A stretch of DNA of 64,000 nucleotides from Tardiphaga robiniae (GTDB taxonomy: Bacteria; Pseudomonadota; Alphaproteobacteria; Rhizobiales; Xanthobacteraceae), in contig NZ_JABMCJ010000088.1 in NCBI RefSeq assembly GCF_013359755.1, forward strand, positions 122,500-186,499. The letters run 5' to 3'. How positions within the stretch are numbered: position 1 is the first letter of the stretch; each line of letters begins with the position of its first letter. Positions 18,104 to 27,326 of this stretch are shown here, piece after piece. Made by a program: the position numbers and the translations under genes. A model generated the notes under the pieces. It was not told where the DNA came from and did not search any database. It saw only the letters and a list, made by a program, of their open reading frames with translations.

Positions 18104-19149
18104 CACGCGTGCTCCTCGGCGGTGCGTTCGGAGACGGCGACGGACGCCCGTCTGGTTCCGCCGGCCCGGGCTAAACCGAGTTTCGCTGCAAGCGACGGCA
18201 CGATGCCGCGCGGCATGACGAACAGGATGACGATCAGCACCACGCCATAGGTGATCCACTGTGCCTCCGGCGGCATGATCGGCCGCAGGAACACAGGCAG
18301 CAGGCCAAAGATGACGCCGCCGACCACAGGCCCGGCCAGCGATCCCTTACCGCCCGACACCACCATGATCACCATGGTCACCGTCGAGATGAAAGCGAAG
18401 ACGTCGGGATCGATGATGCGGATGTAATGCGCGTAAAGGCTTCCCGCCGCGCCGGCGATACCGGCAGAGATCACGGCGGCCAGTGTCAGCGTCTTGGTGA
18501 CGTCGATGCCGACGGCGACAGCCAGCGTCTCGTTCTCCATCAGCCCGCGCATGGCGCGGCCGTAATGCGAATGAACGAGGCGCGAGATCAGGAAATACGA
18601 AATCGCAGCGACTGCGAGCACAAGATAGTAATTGTGAAACTTGGTCTTCAGCACGAGATAGCCAAGCCCTGGCAGCCCGATGGTGATCGACGGAATATTG
18701 GTCAACGCCAGCGGACCTTGCGTCAGCTCGACCCAGTTCAGCGCCACCAGCCGCACAACTTCGGCGAACGAAATCGTTACGATGACGAAGTAAGCGCCGC
18801 GCACGCTGAAGGACAGGCGTCCAACCAGATAGCCGCAGAATCCAGAGATGACGATTGCCAGAAAGAAGCCTGCAATCGGCGGCCACGGCACGTGAACGAT
18901 ATGGAAATCACCATAGATCGGCACATCGAAGCCCAGCGAGGTCAGCGCGCTGACATAGGCGCCGATACCGAAGAAGGCGATATGGCCGAGACTGAGCTGC
19001 CCGGTGAAGCCGAGCAGCAAATTGAGGCTCATGGCGCCGATGATGAAGATGCCGGTCGTGATCAGCGCATTGAGCAGATACGGATCCGTCAGCCAAATCG
19101 GCACGGACGCGAAGAAGGCAAGACAGAGGAGCGTAACTATCTGCTTCAT
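18103..19149 (-). CDS. livM: branched-chain-type ABC transporter permease (LivM-like)
   Basis: 348 aa inner membrane permease with about nine or ten hydrophobic segments. The family sequence MSLNLLLGFTGQLSLGHIAFFGIGAY is recognisable from its parts SLNLLLGFTGQLSLGH and AFFGIGAYVSAL, and VSGGKGSLAGPVVGG is near the end. It overlaps livH by four bases and livG by one, consistent with tight co-translation. A short cytoplasmic C-terminus rich in Arg/Ala/Glu follows the last segment. Confidence 0.93.
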   Translation of the reverse strand: MKQIVTLLCLAFFASVPIWLTDPYLLNALITTGIFIIGAMSLNLLLGFTGQLSLGHIAFFGIGAYVSALTSLGFDVPIYGDFHIVHVPWPPIAGFFLAIVISGFCGYLVGRLSFSVRGAYFVIVTISFAEVVRLVALNWVELTQGPLALTNIPSITIGLPGLGYLVLKTKFHNYYLVLAVAAISYFLISRLVHSHYGRAMRGLMENETLAVAVGIDVTKTLTLAAVISAGIAGAAGSLYAHYIRIIDPDVFAFISTVTMVIMVVSGGKGSLAGPVVGGVIFGLLPVFLRPIMPPEAQWITYGVVLIVILFVMPRGIVPSLAAKLGLARAGGTRRASVAVSERTAEEHA

Positions 19150-20018
19150 CCGACGCGCTCCGCCCGTGCAAACAATCCTGTCGGCTTGAAGATCAGCACC
19201 ATGATGATGATCAGGAAACCCATGGCGTCGCGATAACCCGACGAGACATAGCCGGCGCCAAGCTCTTCAGCCAAAGCGAGAATGAAGCCGCCGATCACGG
19301 CGCCGGTGATATTGCCGAGGCCGCCAAGAATGACGATGGCGAAGGCCTTCACCGCGGCGAGATCGCCCATCTGCGGGAACACGACATAGACCGGACCGAG
19401 CAAGGCACCGGCGGCGGCGGCAAGGCTCGATCCGATGGCAAAGGTCGAGGTGTAGATCAGGCTGACATTGACACCCATCAGTGCGGCGGTATCGGAATCC
19501 TGGAAGGTCGCGCGCATCGCCTTGCCGAGTTTCGTGAGGTTAATCAGCGAGTAGGCCAGCACGATCAGCAGCGCGGCGGCGAACAGCACGAACAGGCGAA
19601 GCCAGGACACGGACACAGGTCCGATCACCAACGGCGCGTCAGGAAACGGATTGTCGATCGACTTGGCAACGCCGCCCCAGATCCACAGCGCGCCGGACTG
19701 CATCGCGATCCAGGCGCCGATCATCACCAACATGGTGGTGTCGATGTCCGCGCCGCGCAGCGGCCGCAGCAGCGTGATCTCGATGACAGCGCCCAGCAGC
19801 CAGCCGGCGACGATCGCCACCGGCAGCGCGACGAAGAAATTCAGGCCTAGCTGATGCACGACAATGAACATCATATAGGCGCCGAACGTATACAGGATGC
19901 CGTGGGTGAAGTTCACGACGTTCATGATGCCGAAGATCAGCGTCAGCCCGATGCCGAGCAGCGCATAGGTGCCGCCGAGCACGAGCATATTGACGAGGTG
20001 TTGCAGGAGCTGGTCCAC
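19146..20018 (-). CDS. livH: branched-chain-type ABC transporter permease (LivH-like)
   Basis: 290 aa permease, the partner of LivM. Family features: LGGTYALLGIGLTLIFGIMNVVNFTHG (seen as LLGIGLTLIFGIMNVVNFTHG-type start) and AFAIVILGGLGNITGAVIGG near the end; about eight membrane segments. ATG 20018 is separated from livK by about 170 bases that hold a palindromic repeat, so its level may be set separately from the binding protein. Confidence 0.93.
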   Translation of the reverse strand: MDQLLQHLVNMLVLGGTYALLGIGLTLIFGIMNVVNFTHGILYTFGAYMMFIVVHQLGLNFFVALPVAIVAGWLLGAVIEITLLRPLRGADIDTTMLVMIGAWIAMQSGALWIWGGVAKSIDNPFPDAPLVIGPVSVSWLRLFVLFAAALLIVLAYSLINLTKLGKAMRATFQDSDTAALMGVNVSLIYTSTFAIGSSLAAAAGALLGPVYVVFPQMGDLAAVKAFAIVILGGLGNITGAVIGGFILALAEELGAGYVSSGYRDAMGFLIIIMVLIFKPTGLFARAERVG

Positions 20019-20030
20019 GATCTATCCTTC

Positions 20031-20185
20031 TTGGTCATTCCGGGATTCGTGCGGGCGGCGCTTGCCGACCGTGACGAAGACCCGGAATCCCGCAGTGTTC
20101 ATCCATGTCGAGGTTCCCCGCCACTCCGGTTGGAGTGGCTGAGGTTCGCCCGCAGCTTGCGCTGCGGACGCCCCGGAACGACGAG
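20031..20185. repeat. palindromic repeat between livK and livH
   Basis: Contains two perfect hairpins, CCACTCC (20121-20127) / GGAGTGG (20132-20138) and CGCAGC (20151-20156) / GCTGCG (20161-20166). The edges TCATTCCGGG (20035-20044) and CCCCGGAACGACG (20171-20183) are imperfectly complementary. The edges match the ends of the 2026-2159 repeat, so this is probably a diverged member of the same family. Inside the transporter operon it could stabilise the livK mRNA or reduce read-through into livH. Confidence 0.65.
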
Positions 20186-20191
20186 TTTCGA

Positions 20192-21346
20192 TCAGAGATC
20201 CTTCATCACGATCTTGCCGCCCGAAATCTCGACCAGATAGACGTTCGGGAAGCTCTGGCCGCTCTCCTGACCTGCAGGGCCCGACTTCTTGAAGATGATG
20301 TCGCCGTTGAGACCTTTGACGTCGATCTTCCAGAGTGCGTCCTTGATCGCTGCCGGCTCGGCCTTGCCGGCCTTCTCGATGGCTGCCGCGATGGTGCGGA
20401 TGCCGTCATAGCCACGGAAGCTCTCGGTGCAGCCGGCGAAATCGAAGCCGCGCTTCTTCCACTCATTAATGAAGTAGGTCGTGGCTTCCGGGTTAGGCGT
20501 CTTTTCGGGCATCCACGGCAGGAACGTCGTCAGATGCATGGTGTCGTTCGCGGCGGCACCGGCCTGCGCGATGATCTGGTCGGGGTTCTGCGAACCACCC
20601 GTGGTGATGATGCGCTTCTTCAGGCCGAGTGCTGCGGCCTGCTTGAAGATCAGCGTGAGCTGGTCGACCGCGGCGGTGATGATCACGGTCTCGGAGTCCG
20701 TTGCCTTGATCTTGGCGAGCTGCGCGCTCATGTCCTGCGCTGACTGATCCATGGTCTCGATCAGACCGATGGTGATGCCCTTCTCCTTCATCATCTTGCT
20801 AAAGTCCTCGGCGGTGCCGCGGCCCCAGTCATTGTTGATGACGAGGAAGTCGACTTTCTTCAGTGCCAGCTTGTCGACGATGTTCTTGAACGCAGCGGCC
20901 TCGACAAAGGACGGCGGCGAGATACGGAATACGTAAGGATTGCCCGAGGTGGTGATCTTGCTCGCCGACGAGGTCTCGACCACCATCGCGGTTTCGTACT
21001 CGACCAGCTTCGGCATCACGGCAAGCGTGAGGCTGGAGCCCCAGGCGCCGAGCATCACAGGCGTCTTGTCGCGGGTGATCAGCTTTTCGGCGACGGCAGC
21101 GGCTTCGGTCGGATTGCTCTTGTTGTCCTCGATGACAAGTTCGATCTTCTTGCCGAGCAGGCCACCCTTGGCGTTGATTTCGTCGGCGGCGATCTTGGCG
21201 CCGTTGACGACATAGGTACCCGACGCGGCGAAGGCGCCGGTCAAGGGCTCGTTGACGCCGATCTTGATGGTTTGCGCAGTGGCGGCGCTGCTCAGGAAAG
21301 CAATGGCCAGGGCGGTCGCCGAGGCGGCTTTGATGGTCCGTATCAT
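20192..21346 (-). CDS. livK: branched-chain-type ABC transporter substrate-binding protein (LivK-like)
   Basis: 384 aa periplasmic binding protein. A signal peptide (residues 1-24, ending ATAQ) is followed by IKIGVNEPLTGAFAASGTYV and GAKIAADEINAKGGLLGKKI, the type-I periplasmic-binding fold of the Liv family. ATG 21346 has GGAGG seven bases upstream. It lies between the molybdenum hydroxylase genes and livHMGF on the same strand. The high start-site quality and 5' position fit its need for excess over the membrane parts. The ligand is unknown. Confidence 0.93.
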   Translation of the reverse strand: MIRTIKAASATALAIAFLSSAATAQTIKIGVNEPLTGAFAASGTYVVNGAKIAADEINAKGGLLGKKIELVIEDNKSNPTEAAAVAEKLITRDKTPVMLGAWGSSLTLAVMPKLVEYETAMVVETSSASKITTSGNPYVFRISPPSFVEAAAFKNIVDKLALKKVDFLVINNDWGRGTAEDFSKMMKEKGITIGLIETMDQSAQDMSAQLAKIKATDSETVIITAAVDQLTLIFKQAAALGLKKRIITTGGSQNPDQIIAQAGAAANDTMHLTTFLPWMPEKTPNPEATTYFINEWKKRGFDFAGCTESFRGYDGIRTIAAAIEKAGKAEPAAIKDALWKIDVKGLNGDIIFKKSGPAGQESGQSFPNVYLVEISGGKIVMKDL

Positions 21347-21425
21347 GTGGTCCTCCAGTGTTACGCTGATGAAACTTGCGCAGTCCAAACCCCGCCGCTC
21401 GCATGTCCGCGCGAACGTCGATCTC

Positions 21426-22628
21426 TCACGCCGATCCTCCGCGCCCGGTGAGGCGGCGAACGACATTCGTCGCGCGCTCACGCAGGAGACCAAGGATCAG
21501 CGAAACACCATTCAGATCGGCTGCCGCTGACGGCGCCGATGTCACATCGCCCGACAGGCGGCGATCGAGATTGCCGGCAAATTCCGCAACCAGCCGGCCC
21601 GCGAGATCACGCACCAACCCGCTGCGACCGACCTGTGCCAGCATGCCGGTGAGGCTGTAGCCGATGGAAAGCTCCACACGCGTCGCCGCGCCGTCATCCT
21701 GCGGCACCAGCCGGTAACGGATTTCGCCTTGCGTGGTGGAGCGGCTGCGCTGGTCGCTGCCTATGCCGAGAATGCGGCCGGAGAGATTGGCCTCGTCGCG
21801 CTCGACGCGGGCGGCGCCGTTAAAATTGGCGGAGATCGGCCCGATCTTGACGCGGATCGCGCCTTCGACCCGCTCGGGTCTGGGCGTGCCCACCAGCGTG
21901 GCGCCCGGCAGGCACGAGGCGACGGCCGCGATGTCATCGAACAGTGCAAAGACTTTTGCAGGTGCATGCGCGACAGTGAATTTCTGCTCGAGCGTGGTCG
22001 ATGGCGTGAAGTCTGGAATGTCCAGCGGTGCGACGGCGGCAGCCGGTTCGGATACAGCAGGCTGCGCGGGCATCAGCTTCTGGGAGCTGACACAGGCTTT
22101 GTGCCCTGACCCTGCCGGTCCCAGCACCTTGCGCCCGCCATCCGGCTCCGGCGCGATATCGCGCGCGCGGCGCTCTGTGATGACCGACTGCACGGCGCGG
22201 ACGATGCCGACATAGCCGGTGCAGCGGCAGAGATTGCCTGACATGCCGATGCGGATCTGCTTCTCGTCAGCATCCGGCAGACGCTTCACCAGATCGCGAG
22301 CGGAGACCAGCATACCCGGGGTGCAGTAACCGCATTGCAAGGCATGTTCGCGCGTGAAGGCCGCACGCAACTCCGTGGCGATCTCGTCGTCATCGAGCCC
22401 TTCGATGGTGGTGACGTCAGCGCCGTCGCAGGCCACCGCATAGGTGATGCAGGAGCGCGTCGGTACGCCATCGACCAGGATGGTGCAGGCGCCGCAGACG
22501 CCATGCTCGCAGCCGAGATGCGTCCCCGTGAGATCCAGCGTATCGCGCATCAGGTCGGCGAGACTCGTACGTGGCTCAACGTCCCTCTTCACGGCGCGAG
22601 TGTTGACGGTGAGTTCGACCGAGTTCAT
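21426..22628 (-). CDS. molybdenum hydroxylase small (2Fe-2S) subunit fused to a CoxG/SRPBCC domain
   Basis: 400 aa fusion. Residues 1 to about 150 are a CoxS-type subunit with the plant ferredoxin cluster (C40, C45, C48, C60) and the second 2Fe-2S cluster (C99, C102, C134, C136) used by xanthine-oxidase-family enzymes. A linker of about 60 residues follows, then a CoxG-like SRPBCC domain (about 212-360) with TTLEQKFTVAHAPAKVFALF and SCLPGATLVG. In CO dehydrogenase operons CoxG is a separate protein. Start ATG 22628 overlaps the FAD subunit by four bases. The reading frame crosses both domains without a stop, so the fusion is real. Confidence 0.92.
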   Translation of the reverse strand: MNSVELTVNTRAVKRDVEPRTSLADLMRDTLDLTGTHLGCEHGVCGACTILVDGVPTRSCITYAVACDGADVTTIEGLDDDEIATELRAAFTREHALQCGYCTPGMLVSARDLVKRLPDADEKQIRIGMSGNLCRCTGYVGIVRAVQSVITERRARDIAPEPDGGRKVLGPAGSGHKACVSSQKLMPAQPAVSEPAAAVAPLDIPDFTPSTTLEQKFTVAHAPAKVFALFDDIAAVASCLPGATLVGTPRPERVEGAIRVKIGPISANFNGAARVERDEANLSGRILGIGSDQRSRSTTQGEIRYRLVPQDDGAATRVELSIGYSLTGMLAQVGRSGLVRDLAGRLVAEFAGNLDRRLSGDVTSAPSAAADLNGVSLILGLLRERATNVVRRLTGRGGSA

Positions 22629-23458
22629 GCCGCGGCCTCCGCAACAGCGCGGCGCAGAATGGTGACGTGAATATGCCGGTCGGCGGCATCGCTCATGCCG
22701 GCCTTCGACAGCAGGGTGTCGGCGACGCGCGCGTCGAAGCGCGATTTGAAATCGTTGGTGATACGCCCGCCGAACAGTTCTTCGGCATTGTCGACAATGA
22801 TAGGCGCGGCCTCGACTGCGCCAATGACGACACGCGCGCGGCCCGCCTCGGGGTCGATCAGCACCGCACCGATGGCATGAGCAAACTCGCCGGTCTTGCG
22901 GCAGCTCTTCACATAACCCCAGCGCGCCGAAGGGGACATGACCGGCACACGTACGGCTTCCAGCATTTCGCCGGGCTGCAGCACACTTTCCAGTGCACCC
23001 AGCATGAAATCCTTCATCGCTACCAGGCGCGCGCCTTTGGCGCTGCGCAGCGAGAGCGTTGCGCAGAGCGCCGCGAAGGTGGAGACCCAATCGGCCGATG
23101 GATCGGCATGGCTGAGCGAACCGCCGATCGTGCCGCGATTACGCACCGCGCGATAGGCGATCGCGCTGGCCACGCGCTGCATCGCACCGCGCGTCACGTC
23201 GGGAATGCGGCCATCCTCGATATCGGCATGGGTGACGCAGGCGCCGATCACCAGCTCTTCCCCGGCGACTTCCACATGCTTCAGCTCGGCGAGGCCGGTG
23301 ATATCGACGATGGTGTCAGGAGCCACCAGACGCAGGTTCAGCATCGGTCCGAGCGACTGGCCTCCGGCCATGACCTTGACCACGCCGTCGCCAGCCATTG
23401 CGGCTAAGGCCGAGGCGACATCGCGCGGACGCTCATAGGCGAAAGGTGCCGGCTTCAT
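22625..23458 (-). CDS. molybdenum hydroxylase medium (FAD) subunit, CoxM-like
   Basis: 277 aa. FAD-binding subunit that takes electrons from the 2Fe-2S clusters. The FAD motifs are AGGQSL (31-36) and TIGGSLSHADP (from 110). The CO-dehydrogenase flavoprotein C-terminal domain follows. ATGA-type overlaps join it to both the large subunit before it and the small subunit after it, so the three are co-translated. The length is typical for a CoxM/CutM subunit. Confidence 0.93.
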   Translation of the reverse strand: MKPAPFAYERPRDVASALAAMAGDGVVKVMAGGQSLGPMLNLRLVAPDTIVDITGLAELKHVEVAGEELVIGACVTHADIEDGRIPDVTRGAMQRVASAIAYRAVRNRGTIGGSLSHADPSADWVSTFAALCATLSLRSAKGARLVAMKDFMLGALESVLQPGEMLEAVRVPVMSPSARWGYVKSCRKTGEFAHAIGAVLIDPEAGRARVVIGAVEAAPIIVDNAEELFGGRITNDFKSRFDARVADTLLSKAGMSDAADRHIHVTILRRAVAEAAA

Positions 23459-25836
23459 GCGGCGGTCCTCTTCGCATCGCGGGCGGCCAGAATGCCTTCC
23501 AGCACGCGGCGCGGCGTGATTGGCGACTGCAGCATCTCGACGCCGAGACCGCGCAACGCATCGTTCACCGCATTGCCGATCGCCGCCGGCGGCGCGATGG
23601 CCCCGCCTTCGCCGATGCCCTTGACCCCGAACTTGGTGTAAGGCGACGGCGTTTCCATGTGATCGAGCCACGGCATCGGCACTTCGGTCGGACCGGGCAG
23701 CAGATAATCGGCCAATGTCGTATTGAGCGGCTGACCGGCGCGATCGAACGGCATCTCCTCATACAGCGCTGTGCCGATGCCCTGCGCGAGACCGCCATAG
23801 ATCTGGCCATCGACGATCATCGGATTGACCAGCACGCCGCCGTCTTCGACGATGACGTAATCGAGAATTTCCACATCGCCCAGATCGGGATCGACGGCGA
23901 CGGTGACCGCATGGGCGGCATAGCTGAACGTGCCGCTGTCACGCTGCGGCTTGTAGCCGGAGGTCGCCTCCAATCCGCCCGGGTCGACATCGCCGGGCAG
24001 ATCCTGCGGACGGCGATACCAGGTGTGCGCGATTTCCTTCAGCGTCACGCTGCCATTGGGCCCGCGGATTTCGCCGTCGACCAGCACGACATTGGCTTCA
24101 TCGACCTGCAGCAGCTTGGCGCCGATCTTCTTGGCGCGCTCGCCGAGCTCGTGACACGCCGTCGCCACAGCGCCACCGGCCATCACCATGCAGCGCGAGC
24201 CCCAGGTGCCGGTCGAATAGGGCGTCATCGCCGTGTCGCCATGGACGACACGGATTTTTGCGACATCGACACCGAGCATTTCGAAGGCAACCTGCGACAG
24301 CGTGGTTTCGAGGCCCTGACCATGCGAATGCACCCCGACCTTCAGTTCGAGTCCACCATCCGGCGTCAGTCGCGCGGTGGCCTGTTCATGGCCGGGCACC
24401 ATGGGAATGCCCCAGCCGGAATAGACCGAGGTGCCATGTGCGGCTTGCTCGCAATAAATCGAGAGACCGACACCGATCAGCCGTCCGTCATCCTCGCCCT
24501 TGCGCTGCCGCGCACGGATGCCATCGATATCGATCTGCGCCACCGCGCGGCGCAGCGCCTCGGGATAATCGCCACTGTCGAAATGCTTCTTGGTGATGTT
24601 GTCGAACGGCATCTGCTCCGGCCGCACCAGATTGCGCAGCCGGACGTTGCCGGGCTCAAGCCCTGCTTCCGCCGCGACAAGATCGAGCATCAGCTCCAGC
24701 GCGAAACACACGCCGGTGCGGGCGACGCCGCGATAGGGCAGGATCGGACATTTGTTGGTCGCGACCGAATAGGTGCGGCAGCGATAGGCCGGCATCTGAT
24801 AGGGGCCGGGCAAAATGCTGACCACCTGCGCCGCTTCGAGGCAGGCCGAGAATGGATAGGACGAATAGGCACCGGAATCGACCGTTGCTTCGCAGTCGAT
24901 GCCGCGCAGCGTGCCGTCGCGATCGGCATAGACGGTGATCTTGTAGTGATGCTCGCGGCAGTTGGAACTCGCGACCAAATGCTCGCGGCGATCCTCGATC
25001 CAGCGCACCGGGAAGCCGCGCTTCATGGTGAGCCATGACAGACAGACTTCTTCCGGCAGCAAGATGCCCTTGTGACCGAAGCCGCCCCCGACATCCGGCG
25101 AGACGATTCTGATCTGTCCTTGATCCATCTCAAGGCAATCGGACAAACCGTTGCGCACAATGTGCGGCATCTGGCTGCCCGTATAGAGCGTGAGCTGATC
25201 GAGACGATGATCGAACGTGGCGATGACACCCCGACCTTCGAGCGGCGACATGCATTGTCGCGCGGTCGAGATCTCGCGCGTCACCTTGATCGGCGCGTCG
25301 AGAGCCTGGGTAATATCGAGTTCGAAGAAGCTTTCGAGAAAGACGTTGTCGCCCCAGTGCTCGTGCACCAAGGGCGAGCCGGGTTCGCGCGCCTTGAGCA
25401 TATCGTAGACGGCGGGAAGCTCTTCGAGATCGAGCGTGACGGAGGCCGCGATATCCTCAGCCTCGGCGCGCGTGGGCGCAACGCACATGGCAACGAGCTC
25501 GCCGACCTGACGAATTTTATCGGTGGCCAGAATGGGTTGGTCGGACGGCTTGAAGCCGGCCAATCCCGTGATCGCGCGGATCGGCTTGATACCGACAAGA
25601 TCGGCGGACGTGAACACCACATCGCGATAGCGTTCCGGAATATGGATCGCCCGGATTCGCGCATGCGCCAGCGGACTGCGGACGAAAGCGACGTCCTGCA
25701 ATCCCGCCAGCCTGATATCGCCGACGAATTGCCCGCGCCCGCGCATGAGGCGATCGTCCTCCTTGCGCGGTACGCGCGCGCCGACGCCCTGCTTTGAAGC
25801 AGGGGCGGCGGGCGAGATATCTCGCTCATTGCGCAT
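23455..25836 (-). CDS. molybdenum hydroxylase large (Mo) subunit, xanthine oxidase family
   Basis: 793 aa catalytic subunit. Molybdopterin-contact motif VGGGFGHKG (249-257) and the catalytic Glu in GIGEGGAIA (E743) are present. The loop that in form I CO dehydrogenase reads AYxCSFR reads PYRGVAR here (367-373), with no Cys at the Cu/Mo position; it is closer to aldehyde or heterocycle hydroxylases. It is therefore annotated as a hydroxylase of unknown substrate and not as CoxL. ATG 25836 was chosen because it directly precedes the conserved VGARVPRKEDDRLMRGRGQF region (seen as RVPRKEDDRLMRGRGQF). About 50 bases separate it from the amidohydrolase. Confidence 0.9.
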   Translation of the reverse strand: MRNERDISPAAPASKQGVGARVPRKEDDRLMRGRGQFVGDIRLAGLQDVAFVRSPLAHARIRAIHIPERYRDVVFTSADLVGIKPIRAITGLAGFKPSDQPILATDKIRQVGELVAMCVAPTRAEAEDIAASVTLDLEELPAVYDMLKAREPGSPLVHEHWGDNVFLESFFELDITQALDAPIKVTREISTARQCMSPLEGRGVIATFDHRLDQLTLYTGSQMPHIVRNGLSDCLEMDQGQIRIVSPDVGGGFGHKGILLPEEVCLSWLTMKRGFPVRWIEDRREHLVASSNCREHHYKITVYADRDGTLRGIDCEATVDSGAYSSYPFSACLEAAQVVSILPGPYQMPAYRCRTYSVATNKCPILPYRGVARTGVCFALELMLDLVAAEAGLEPGNVRLRNLVRPEQMPFDNITKKHFDSGDYPEALRRAVAQIDIDGIRARQRKGEDDGRLIGVGLSIYCEQAAHGTSVYSGWGIPMVPGHEQATARLTPDGGLELKVGVHSHGQGLETTLSQVAFEMLGVDVAKIRVVHGDTAMTPYSTGTWGSRCMVMAGGAVATACHELGERAKKIGAKLLQVDEANVVLVDGEIRGPNGSVTLKEIAHTWYRRPQDLPGDVDPGGLEATSGYKPQRDSGTFSYAAHAVTVAVDPDLGDVEILDYVIVEDGGVLVNPMIVDGQIYGGLAQGIGTALYEEMPFDRAGQPLNTTLADYLLPGPTEVPMPWLDHMETPSPYTKFGVKGIGEGGAIAPPAAIGNAVNDALRGLGVEMLQSPITPRRVLEGILAARDAKRTAA

Positions 25837-25887
25837 CGACGAACTCCCGGCGTCTTCCGGATTGACTAGCGAACTGGCTTGCAAAGC

Positions 25888-27165
25888 TCAGGCCGCAACG
25901 GCCTGAGGAAGGATCGGAGCGATCGGATCGAAGCGGGTGCCCGCGCGCAGGCAGAAGGCCGGCTGCAGCAGGCCGTTCGCAATCACGTCGGTATTCTCGT
26001 TGTCGCGCAGGATGTAACGACCGGGCTTTTCGACGAGCACCGAAACGTCGGCATCCATGCCGACCTTGAGCGAGCCGATCTTGTCGGACAGGCCGATCAT
26101 CTTGGCCGGGTTCGACGTCACCATCGGCACCACCTGTTCCAGCGTGAGGCCGAGCGAAATCATCGAGCTCATCGCCTGCACCAGGCTGAACTTGGCCTGG
26201 CCCTTGAACGGATGGTTCTCGTCATCCTCGTGCTCATCCGGCGTGCCGGCAGGCGCAGGCACCTCGGTGTTGTAACCGTGGATGTCGGCGCCGAGTGTGT
26301 TCGGCACGATGCCAGCGGCAATCGCCTTCTTGGCGAGGCGATAGGAGAAGTGGCTGCCATGGCCGACATCGATCTTGAGGCCGCGGTCGATCGCCGCCTG
26401 GATCACCGGATGCACCTCGCCTTCGCGATTGACGAAGCCACCGGGATGCCGCGTGAACGGGTGCGCGAGCACGTCACCTTCCTTCAGCAGCGGAATCACG
26501 CGCTCCAGAATCGTATCGACGTCTTCGCCGTTGTTGCCCGATTCCGGCAGGCCCCAGAGCTGGCCGAAATGCACATACACTGGCAATTCCGCGCGCTTGC
26601 CGATTTCGGCCGCCATTTCCATCACGCGAATGCCCCAGCGCGCGAAGCCGCCGATTTCCGCATGGGCCTTGATGCCGCGAACGAGATCGCGATTGGCCAC
26701 CGCCGATTTCACGGTCGCGTCGATATCGACGCCATCGGGGCTGTAGAGGTTGGGATAGAAATGCCCTTCGAGACCGCCGACGAGATAGGCCGACAGAAAC
26801 GCATAGACGCGCGATTTTGCGGGCTCGGCGATGAAGTGACGAAAGCCGGGCAGCGTCATGCAGGACGGGCCGCCCTGGTCGATCAGCGTGGTGACGCCGG
26901 ACTGCACGCCGACCATATCCGGCTGCATGCCGAAACGACCGCTGACGTATTGAAAGACGTGCGCGTGGGTATCGATCAAGCCCGGCAGTACCAGCTTGCC
27001 GGTCACATCCACCACTTCCTTCGCGCTGGTCGGCAAAATATCGGACTGCACGGCGGCGATCTTGCCGTTGCGAATGGCAACATCCTTAATGCCGTCAACA
27101 CCGGCGGCGGGATCGATAACACGACCACCGCGCAGCAGCAGGTCGAATGAGGCGGTAACGGACAT
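25888..27165 (-). CDS. amidohydrolase/deacetylase family metallohydrolase
   Basis: 425 aa. A cytoplasmic TIM-barrel metal enzyme of the amidohydrolase superfamily. The HxH metal site is H67/H69 in GLIDTHAHV, and a Lys in GIKAHAEIGG is in the place of the bridging, often carboxylated, residue. H residues in VYVHFG and DVGHGSHFSY and D in TLGADIHGYN complete the likely ligand set. Members hydrolyse amide or ester bonds, including cyclic amides. ATG 27165 has AAGGAG seven bases upstream. It is the first gene after the MarR intergenic region, so its transcription is likely under that regulator. Confidence 0.88.
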   Translation of the reverse strand: MSVTASFDLLLRGGRVIDPAAGVDGIKDVAIRNGKIAAVQSDILPTSAKEVVDVTGKLVLPGLIDTHAHVFQYVSGRFGMQPDMVGVQSGVTTLIDQGGPSCMTLPGFRHFIAEPAKSRVYAFLSAYLVGGLEGHFYPNLYSPDGVDIDATVKSAVANRDLVRGIKAHAEIGGFARWGIRVMEMAAEIGKRAELPVYVHFGQLWGLPESGNNGEDVDTILERVIPLLKEGDVLAHPFTRHPGGFVNREGEVHPVIQAAIDRGLKIDVGHGSHFSYRLAKKAIAAGIVPNTLGADIHGYNTEVPAPAGTPDEHEDDENHPFKGQAKFSLVQAMSSMISLGLTLEQVVPMVTSNPAKMIGLSDKIGSLKVGMDADVSVLVEKPGRYILRDNENTDVIANGLLQPAFCLRAGTRFDPIAPILPQAVAA

Positions 27166-27205
27166 GGCGGTCTCCTTGCGTTCCGGCGGACATTAGAGGT
27201 CCACC

Positions 27206-27231
27206 AAAATACGAAGCATACTTCGTATTTT
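27206..27231. promoter_or_regulatory. candidate MarR operator
   Basis: A perfect inverted repeat: AAAATACGAAG (27206-27216) and CTTCGTATTTT (27221-27231) around the centre CATA. It lies 41 bases upstream of the amidohydrolase ATG and about 95 bases upstream of the divergent MarR gene. Its 26-bp dyad has the size expected for a MarR dimer. On the minus strand the right part also offers a TATTTT -10-like element, so bound protein would block it. Confidence 0.65.
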
Positions 27232-27326
27232 ACAAAAGCAAAGTCCGTGCCATAAACATTGCGATGCGGTAGTTTTTCAACGCGCTCGCACCATACGAGC
27301 CGTAGCCGACACAAGGAGAGACTGCG

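Noticed and set aside
23455..25836. Carbon monoxide dehydrogenase (coxL)
   Set aside because: The active-site loop lacks the Cys of form I enzymes, so CO oxidation is not claimed.
23398..27150. Long open frames on the plus strand, opposite the Mo subunit and amidohydrolase
   Set aside because: They mirror genuine coding frames and consist of Arg/His/Asp-rich sequence without motifs.
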